Assembly (NCBI GenBank): GCA_037447655.1
Contig: JBBHKE010001029.1
Location: forward strand, 64,001-85,337
DNA length: 21,337 bases
Source of the DNA: Zygnema cylindricum
Lineage: Eukaryota > Streptophyta > Zygnematophyceae > Zygnematales > Zygnemataceae
Direction of reading: 5' to 3'
Made by a program: the position numbers and the translations under genes. This document shows positions 15,835 to 21,337 of this stretch, piece after piece. Positions within the stretch are counted from its first letter, which is position 1. Each line of letters begins with the position of its first letter. The notes beneath the pieces were generated by a model. It did no database searches. It had not been told where the DNA came from and saw only the letters and a program-made list of their open reading frames with translations.

Positions 15835-16226
15835 TGGATGTATCCCCCAATGGATAACAAAAGTCCCTTTCTAATATAAAGCATCTAGTTTACTTTCAAT
15901 GGCTCCGTTGCTCTCAGAGCTACAGACAAAGTTTATGGATGACCACACCACTGTGTAGTGTGGACTCCTTTGAGTTCACAAGAAAAGAAATCTCTTAAGA
16001 CGCCCAGCCAGACGATGAATTCTCGAGAAGCAGAGATGCCTATTTGTACACAAGCTCTTTGGGAGAGAGGCGGCTACCTACCAAATTGACTAAGTCCTAA
16101 TCACAAGACTATACCATACAAGAAAGTACTAGTCTCGTGGTACCTTCTGCACGGTCAAGGTACAGCGTAGCCATGGTGAGGACGTCTGTCACTCTAAGAC
16201 TCGTCTTGATGCTCTCCCGTAATTTC
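15815..16226 (-). repeat. copia-4 LTR fragment (LTR-4), truncated
   Basis: It begins directly next to the copia-4 primer site with TG (plus strand). It shares blocks with the copia-2 LTR in the same orientation: ACTCCTTTGAGT hairpin (15964-15975), GAAATCTCTTAAG near 15990, and TGTACACAAGCTCTTTGGGA near 16045. It lacks the other half, because an oppositely oriented LTR begins at 16227. It is strongly diverged from the copia-2 LTR and so is the oldest LTR here. Confidence 0.7.
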
Positions 16227-16424
16227 TGTTGATATTTGAGTATTTTCTAGGTCTGTATTAGGATAGAAAAAAAAGTTGAGGCGGTCTGCCTCTAACTCCC
16301 CTATCCAAGCCCCCACACTTGTTGTAGTCACTGAAGGCTCGATAGGGCGCTAGAGCCATGGCTGCCTAGGCTCTCTAGAGAAGACAGGGGGTAAATTAGG
16401 TAGACTTACCAAAAGTTAGTAAAC

Positions 16425-16500
16425 GGACCCAGGAATTGATCCTGGTACCTGCCGTCCGTCAATTCACACTAGCCGTTAGCTCTAGCCGTTATGTCTAGAA
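16425..16500 (-). other. tRNA-like segment antisense to LTR-5
   Basis: On the minus strand ATAACGGCTAGAGC (A-box-like, with a second ACGGCTAG copy) is followed by CCAGGATCAATTCCTGG (B-box-like). The order and strand are as in the other LTRs. The segment is more degenerate than in LTR-1. Confidence 0.3.
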
Positions 16501-16634
16501 CAGATGTTACGATATATAGGATTTGATAATTATATAAATTGTTATATGTAGATTAATCTGTTTAACGGCTAATCAATTCTTAGTACATAGATACAGTTTA
16601 AGTTAGTACGAAGTACGGTATCGGGACAGAACGG

Positions 16635-16738
16635 ATACCGCGCATTTGTTTCGATAACGAAACAAATACCGCGCATTTGTTTCGATAGCGAAACAAATAC
16701 CGCGCATTTGTTTCGATAGCGAAACTAATACCGCGCGT
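16635..16738 (+). repeat. Three 31-bp tandem units, each with a 9-bp-stem palindrome
   Basis: The unit starts ATACCGCGCATTTGTTTCGA at 16635, 16666 and 16697, with a partial fourth at 16728. Each unit holds TTTGTTTCG-ATAR-CGAAACAAA, a near-perfect hairpin. In the copia-2 LTR the same region is a single copy with GTTTC/GAAAC arms. The repeat lies in the probable U3 and may be an expanded enhancer-like element. Confidence 0.8.
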
Positions 16739-16982
16739 CGAATTTCAGCGGCTAGGATTATAGCCGGTTTTGATCGAACGGCCACGATAGGCGCCGCGAT
16801 CACGGAAAAGGCATTTTTGGCGTTTTACGGTCTTTGCCACGTCAGATGACACGTGGCGTGATAACATTGGACTACGGGAATTCTGGAGATTTCAGGAACT
16901 AATCCTGATTTGACACGTGTCGACATTTTGGCCATGTCGTACAATGGCTGTACAGAAAGTACACCGGCACCTGTACTTTTCT

Positions 16983-17013
16983 GTACGACACAGTAATTTG
17001 ATTGGTGCCGTAC
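16983..17013 (+). promoter_or_regulatory. Inverted repeat around ATTGG in LTR-5
   Basis: The arms GTACGACAC and GTGCCGTAC (8 of 9 bp pair) flank a 13-nt spacer with GATTGG. Compared with the copia-2 copy, an A:T pair has become C:G on both sides, which is a compensating change. Confidence 0.5.
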
Positions 17014-17469
17014 ATCAGTAGATAGAGTTTTAGAGAGGGTATAGGACTTAGAAAATTTTGGGTAGGCAGCTGCCTCTCCCAGAGAGCACCTTGTATAAAT
17101 GGAAAACTTTGGCCAGCCATAACCATCAATTTACTTGACCATTTTCAGTGATTCTTTTTGCTGCGGACTCAGGGGAGTCCAGGCTACACAGGGGTGTAGT
17201 CGGTCAGAGTTTTTGTCTGCCAGGGTGGCTGTATTTCTAAGGGAAAGTCAAAGTGGGTGAATGTGTCCAAATCTCATATTCTAACTTTGCATTCTGTGGT
17301 GGAACTGAGCACACAGAAAGTGTTATTTCACAGGGGTGAATCTATATTGGGGTTCTGACTGTCAAGGGGTCAGTCACTTGGGTTTATATTAACTTGGAGT
17401 CGGCACTATCTAGATTAGCTTCTTTTGGATCTGCATACTCTAAGGGCCAATGGAGGTCTCAGAGTTTCA

Positions 17470-18004
17470 AACCTGTTGTTCTACGACCACAGGAGCAGGT
17501 GGAGCAGCAGTAGTAGTGGAAGTAGACATAGTTTCACTTACAGAAGCTTACCAAGAATCCTATCAATCAACTATTTTAGGCACCACACCAAAAGATCCAA
17601 AACTGACTGAAACTATACCACAGTATAGAGTATCACAAAACTGACAACTCTCATTTTTTCAGCTCAATTGATCAGACATACACCATGATAGGTAACTCAT
17701 AAGTTTCCCAAAGACAGTTTGTAGATTACACAGTCTGGAAGTCTGGATACATAAAATGTTCTACGTCCTCAGTCTTATACTCTTCTCTCGGTTGTCCTAC
17801 TACATAATGCTGTACCGCCGACACAAGTGTTCCTAAAAGATACGTCCAAAAGAACTAAATTGCCACTAAGGTCTAAGTGCTCCTAATCCGGCTGGTGCAA
17901 AACATCTGTCTGCTAGTCACTTAATTATTCTCTTATGAATCTCGCCCGTTGACTTGATTCATATCAACCGCATCAACGCAGTCCAATTTCTGATCACATT
18001 CAAA
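17470..18004. other. No recognised gene; possible leader of a decayed element
   Basis: An open frame starting at the LTR-5 terminal ATG (17450) runs to TGA at 17642-17644, with a Gly/Ala/Val-rich start. It resembles no gag in this window. No primer-binding site follows the LTR. The remainder has no coding signal, repeat or RNA gene that I can support. Confidence 0.4.
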
Positions 18005-18213
18005 TATCTGCAGCTTCGTAGCAGCTGTGTTGTCCTATATCAAAAATAGCCGCAGCTGTGTTTGTCTTGCTGCGTAGCATTTGCGTTGTGCTGTACAAAA
18101 TATCCGTAGTTGCGTTTGTCCCGATGTGTCGCAGCTGCGTTTGTCCGTCCAGACCATATAAAAATATAACCGCAGCTGCGCTTGTTCCATCTGCGTCGTA
18201 GCTGCGTTGTTCT
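18005..18213. repeat. GCAGCTGCG-rich degenerate tandem repeat, about 3.5 units of 56-63 bp
   Basis: Units begin AAAAATAGCC (18042), AAAATATCC (18097) and AAAAATATAACC (18160), each followed by CCGYAGYTGYGTTTGTC and a second GTAGCTGCGTTGT-like copy. A partial unit precedes them (GCAGCTTCGTAGCAGCTGTG, 18010-18029). The translated minus strand shows the periodicity as Cys-Gly-Tyr and Asp-Lys-like peptides, but it is not a plausible gene. Confidence 0.65.
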
Positions 18214-18734
18214 ACTCTTTGTGTGACATGTATATGCTGGTGTCGGTACCATTCCAAAACTTGCACTGTGCTTCAAGTGACGACGCCTGTCCCTATAAAT
18301 CTATTTTTTTGCAGTCCTATAAATATGTTGAGACTAAAAGCTTTCCAAAAAAAACACCTTTCACATTCGACGCCATGGCTTTGTCACTTTATTCCTTGGG
18401 ATCCACTAGACACCCGCCACGTGTCAATCTGTCAGCTTTTTTGGCGTAAGCTGCCTTATGAGCCATTTCTGGATGCCAGCGCTCACGCTAGCAGTTCGCT
18501 CGTACTTTTTAATTCCAAGTCGTCCGTTCGATTACGGCAGCGCGCAGAATATTATTTTGCGTCTGTTGTACATTGTGTCCGTCGTCCTTTTTCCGTTCTA
18601 TGTTCACTAGTTTGTTTGTAGATTTTGTACGTCGTCATAAAAACATTTTGTTCAGTTAACCGCCCAACGTTTTCTGTGCTGCGTTGTCCGTAAAAATTTT
18701 CAGTTAAATAGTTACGGAACAAATTCTAATACTG
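18214..18734. other. No supported gene
   Basis: Two TATAAAT-like stretches lie near 18286 and 18316, and a G-box-like CCACGTGT near 18418. Overlapping open frames of 80-132 codons have no recognisable domain and disagree with each other. I see no coding evidence. Confidence 0.4.
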
Positions 18735-18796
18735 GCATGCCACGCTATATAATGTAAATAGTATAATACACTATTTAATAAGGTAATATAGCATGC
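18735..18796. repeat. AT-rich fold-back sequence
   Basis: GCATGC, GCTATAT and AAATAGT (18735-18762) are mirrored by ACTATTT, ATATAGC and GCATGC (18770-18796) around a 7-nt loop, with short unpaired bulges. It may be a small MITE-like remnant or a palindrome. No flanking target duplication was identified. Confidence 0.6.
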
Positions 18797-18873
18797 GTAC
18801 TATATATTTTTATAGTTATCGCCGATATGGAATTTGTTGGTCTCTGATTGATATATCGGTACCTATGACCGTT

Positions 18874-18907
18874 CGATAACCGATAACTATCGGTATCGGT
18901 GTTATCG
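18874..18907. repeat. CGATAAC...GTTATCG hairpin
   Basis: The outer arms CGATAAC and GTTATCG enclose the inner arms CCGATA and TATCGG, separated by 2 nt. Further ATCGGTA and ACCGATA copies lie at about 18856 and 18920, so the whole 18850-18930 stretch is built from one short motif in both orientations. Confidence 0.6.
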
Positions 18908-18930
18908 CGATAAGTTTTTTACCGATACAC

Positions 18931-19278
18931 AACACTACTAAATTGGCATCAAATGCACAATTTTTGATACGCTGACGCAACTACGTGCACGCAGCAAAAA
19001 TTCACTCTACGATTAGCAATTCCCTTTAAAAATTGCACAACGATATGCATCACAATGTTGTTTGGTACGGGTAGCGTATGCAGCCTATACTTAAGGTAGA
19101 GTGTAATACGGTACGGTATGTTTGAAAATTCGGAGGCTTAGTTTCCGTACAAATAGCGTAAGGGTACGTCGCCATGTAATCGGTAATTTGGCAAAGTATT
19201 TTGGACTGTAGTATAGATTCTCCGTACTACTTTGAAGAGCGTCCCTACGTGCAAAAATGAAATCGGAACTTTGAAATG
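18931..19278. other. No supported gene
   Basis: This is unique-looking sequence. A minus-strand open frame (19459-19091, 122 codons) covers part of it but is Ser/Thr-rich without a domain, and it overlaps the 28-bp tandem repeat. I found no RNA gene or transposon end. Confidence 0.35.
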
Positions 19279-19390
19279 TGACGATTGTAGACGTAGGTAC
19301 AACGTGTGACGATTGAAGCCGACTGCTAAACTTCCGACGATTAGTGACGCCAACAAAAACAGCGACATTGGTAGACGTCAAGATTTTTGT
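19279..19390. repeat. Four degenerate 28-bp tandem units with a TGACG-like core
   Basis: TGACGATTG, TGACGATTG, CGACGATTA and CGACATTGG start at 19279, 19307, 19335 and 19363, exactly 28 bp apart. Units 1 and 4 also share GTAGACGT. A CRE/as-1-like palindrome TGACGTCA lies just downstream near 19424, and CGACGTCAC near 19450. It could be a TGACG (bZIP-type) binding-site cluster or just a decayed minisatellite. 28 is not a multiple of 3, which argues against coding. Confidence 0.6.
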
Positions 19391-20568
19391 GAAATCGTGG
19401 ATGTTTAGGGTTTGGTGATATTGTGACGTCACGCTCACGTCTGACAACGTCGACGTCACTAATTCAATAACTTTCCACCATGGTTTTCCGAATTCGTTTT
19501 TTCTACTTTTCTCGCTCGACCTGCCATTAAAAAAAACCTAAAAATTTGCAGAAATAATATATTTAAAATATCTTTCATTTTATACCAATATTGTCGTTTC
19601 TCATTCTAAAAACTGTGAGATAAAAGCTATGGTGTGAGAGGGAGAGGGGAGAGGCGACGACCGCGCAAAATTTTGCAAAAGACCCCATGAATGAAAGTGG
19701 AGGTCCGAGACCCCTGCAGAATATTTTCCGTACATGTGCATGACAGGCGAGGAGAAAATTAGCGAGGATTCTCACTCGTCCTAAAATTTTCACACTCTTG
19801 TGGCGCGTGCGTGGGTCATTTTCCATTCGCTGTTTGGGCGGTACTTGAACTAATATCACCCCCTCTAGGTGATTTTGGATGAAGTTGTTTTTTGGGCTGG
19901 ATTCTCTTGCCCGGGGGTCGAAAAGGGAAAAATGCCAACATGCCGTACCTCCAAAGTATTAATTGACGTTTACTTCACTCTGGTAAAAATGATTTTTTCG
20001 TACGGCTAAAGTTTTTGTCAAAGTTCCCTAAATTTTAGGGCAAAAAGACAGAGAAAAGTAGATACTTTAATACATGGGGACGTACCCTAAGAGATATTGG
20101 AAATTCGAGTGCCACGTGTTAACAGTTTCGACATTCTGATGCCACATCAGCTACCATTGTCACAAGGCAATTCTTCCTGGATTTAAAAAAAAACTTCAAA
20201 TTCTGTTTACGGTACGCGCGAAAATTCGAGTGCAGGATGTGCAAAGCGAGGTAATTCCTGCATCCAGGCTTACAATTCTGCCACCTTTTTCAGCTTTCAC
20301 GTTTCAGGCAAAGTTTGAACAATTTTAAATGTTGTTGTAGACTCCGCGCCTTTTTTTTTAAAGTAGAACATTTTTCCAGCAGCATTCAAATCCGCATCTC
20401 ATCTGGCTATAAATTCTCATTTTTTTATTGCAAAAACTATAAATTATGAGCATATAAGCTTTGCGTCTAAGCAGGCTACAACACCTCTACCTATATCGGT
20501 TCTGACAAAGAGTTTTCAGGAGCTCAAAAACAGGTCGTGTCCACTTTTTCTTCAAGTGTTTTAACAGT
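19391..20568. other. No supported gene
   Basis: It contains the TGACGTCA site noted above, poly-A/T runs and a 12-bp direct repeat AAATTCGAGTGC at 20101-20112 and 20222-20233. A TATAAAT at 20408-20414 could serve the downstream candidate exon. A 94-codon minus-strand frame (19859-19575) has no recognisable features. Confidence 0.35.
20408..20414 (+). promoter_or_regulatory. Possible TATA box of the candidate gene
   Basis: TATAAAT lies about 350 nt before the candidate start codon. A second TATAAAT lies near 20440. It is supported only by the motif and its position. Confidence 0.25.
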
Positions 20569-20769
20569 CCAAAAGCTTTTCTGGTTGAGATTACTTCAAC
20601 CTTAGTCTAGTTGTTTTCTTTTCCTCTCTGTTTGTTTACCTCAATCCGTACGTCCATTACATCCGCCTGTCCGTTATCTTAATATTGAAGCTCTTTTGCT
20701 TTAAGACAATTCAACCTTGGTCTATCTCTGTGCATCTATTTTACCTGAATCCGTTGATCCATTACAATG
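20569..20769 (+). repeat. Diverged tandem duplication upstream of the candidate exon
   Basis: Segment A (about 20569-20676) and segment B (about 20685-20769) align in order: AAGCTTTTCTGG/AAGCTCTTTTGC, TTCAACCTTAGTCTA/TTCAACCTTGGTCTA, TTTACCTCAATCCGT/TTTACCTGAATCCGT, and TCCATTACATC/TCCATTACAATG. The TTCAACC landmarks are 115 bp apart. The candidate ATG is created at the end of segment B. Confidence 0.6.
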
Positions 20770-21012
20770 AATCAGCAGCCAAGAAGTCCAGTATGCCATA
20801 TTTGTGAGTGGCTGACTCCTACAACTTCTGCTGTAAGTAGCGAAAGCAGCACGCAAGGTCCTTCCAACTCTTGTACAACTTCACTGACGGAGATTTCAGA
20901 TGCATCATCGAAGAGATTAAAGTGTTGTTCACTTCTCAGTGATGACCGAGATTGTGAAGTGACATCAGTGTTGCGGAAAAAGCAGTCAAGTTTGAGAATA
21001 TCTCAGCAACAG
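20767..21012 (+). CDS. Candidate first exon of an unknown gene, 82 codons
   Basis: I do not recognise the protein. It opens MNQQPRSPVCHICEWLTPTT, has a CHIC pair near the start, a Ser/Thr-rich middle and a basic end (VLRKKQSSLRISQQQ). It contains no transposon motif and lies outside the nest. Codon 82 ends exactly at CAG|GTATAA (21012/21013), a reasonable 5' splice site; unspliced, it would stop two codons later. A T-rich stretch ending TTTTAG at 21170 could be the acceptor of a 158-bp intron. Translation would then end after four more codons (TNFV). Evidence is weak: an ATG, an open frame and one splice-like junction. It could equally be a chance ORF. Confidence 0.3.
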
Positions 21013-21180
21013 GTATAAAAATCGCTGGTTTACTTGTTGTAGTGTTTTGATCACCTGTGATTGTCCTTCGAAGTCCATGAATTGTCACACATGCTTTCAT
21101 GTTCTGTCCCTAAGGTGTATATTCGCAATACTGCTTTATTGCTGGTACATTATGTTTATGTTTGTTTTAGACCAATTTTG

Positions 21181-21337
21181 TGTAGGATCTTAAGCAAAAG
21201 AGTTTTACAAAAAATAATTCATAAAACATAAATCATTACACAGCGGAAGCTCATAAAAGACAAGAGGAATATTCAGCCAAAAAGATTTATAAGTGTTCTT
21301 GGCCGAAGCCTCTTTACATCATGTCTCTTCTCTCTTC
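21181..21337. other. Possible LTR-like end or gene 3' region, unresolved
   Basis: TGTAGGATCTTAAGC at 21181 and ACACAGCGGAAGC near 21239 are reminiscent of antisense LTR starts (compare AATCACAGCGGAAAA in the gypsy-3 LTR). The sequence before it does not give a convincing primer site. Nothing else is recognised up to the window end. Confidence 0.2.

Larger units (their letters stand above)
16227..17469 (+). repeat. LTR-5 of a related copia element, plus strand
   Basis: It opens TGTTGATATTTGAGTATTTT and shares with the copia-2 LTR TATTTTCTAGGTCTG, GAGCCATGGCTGCC (near 16351) and CATTTTGGCCATGTCGTACA (near 16920). It also shares CCGTACATCAGTAGATAGAG (near 17009) and the end GGAGGTCTCAGAGTTTCA (17469). 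It has an extra block of about 140 bp before its end, three 31-bp tandem units (16635-16727) and a terminal ATG at 17450. No target duplication is visible (ATTTC before, AACCT after) and no primer site follows, so it is neither a clean solo LTR nor a clear 5' LTR. Confidence 0.72.

Noticed and set aside
16635-16738. CRISPR-like array of 31-bp repeats
   Set aside because: The units are directly contiguous with no unique spacers and lie inside an LTR of a eukaryotic retrotransposon.
16227-17469. Solo LTR with target duplication
   Set aside because: The five bases on each side differ (ATTTC and AACCT), and the left flank is a truncated LTR of the opposite orientation.
18223-18621. 132-codon plus-strand frame near TATA-like motifs
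   Set aside because: It has no domain, overlaps a second unrelated frame of similar length, and shows no conserved pattern to prefer it.
19091-19459. 122-codon minus-strand frame
   Set aside because: It is Ser/Thr-rich without motifs and overlaps a 28-bp tandem repeat whose period is not a multiple of three.
21181-21337. Start of another LTR retrotransposon
   Set aside because: The TG start and AGCGGAAGC word are suggestive, but no primer site or repeat partner is visible, so it is listed only as unresolved.

Overview
This 21.3 kb window looks like a streptophyte (land-plant or charophyte) nuclear repeat block. Reasons: four Ty1/copia- and Ty3/gypsy-type LTR retrotransposons of plant style, a gypsy primer site close to the plant initiator tRNA-Met site (TGGTATCGGAGC), and copia primer sites that match the anticodon arm of plant initiator tRNA-Met as I remember it. 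I cannot name the species. No bacterial operon, rRNA gene, intact tRNA gene or CRISPR array is visible.

The left three quarters is a nest of insertions with readable boundaries. (1) copia-1 (+ strand, window start to 11449) is a decayed gag-pol with its 3' LTR at 10562-11449; its 5' LTR lies off the left edge. (2) copia-2 (- strand, 3495-9925) sits inside the reverse transcriptase/RNase H region of copia-1. It has two 1046-bp LTRs, a perfect 5-bp target duplication TACCC, a primer-binding site and a polypurine tract. (3) copia-1 itself lies in the integrase gene of gypsy-3 (- strand, 11450-15736), which has its 5' LTR and primer site on the right and lacks its 3' part here. (4) gypsy-3 lies in the first codons of the gag of copia-4 (- strand), of which only the gag start, primer site and part of an LTR remain (15737-16226). 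copia-4 is cut by an LTR of a fifth, related element in the opposite orientation (LTR-5, + strand, 16227-17469). All coding regions carry stops and frameshifts, so nothing here looks autonomous today, although the domains are easy to read.

The right quarter (17470-21337) has no recognisable transposon protein. It holds a GCAGCTGCG-rich tandem repeat (18005-18213), two fold-back sequences (18735-18796, 18874-18907), a degenerate 28-bp tandem repeat (19279-19390), a duplicated leader-like segment (about 20569-20769) and a candidate first exon of an unknown gene (20767-21012, ending at CAG|GTATAA).

The most interesting signal is shared by the copia elements. In all five LTR copies (four LTR types) an ATG lies exactly 20 nt before the 3' end of the LTR. 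In the two elements whose LTR/primer-site junction is in the window, this ATG is in frame through the primer-binding site into gag. The primer site is complementary to the anticodon arm of initiator tRNA-Met (half-tRNA priming), so it necessarily contains an AUG, and it is itself translated as part of Gag. Upstream, the LTR carries a conserved 72-codon reading frame, conserved RNA hairpins, an inverted repeat around a CCAAT box, and a tRNA-like A-box/B-box segment on the antisense strand.
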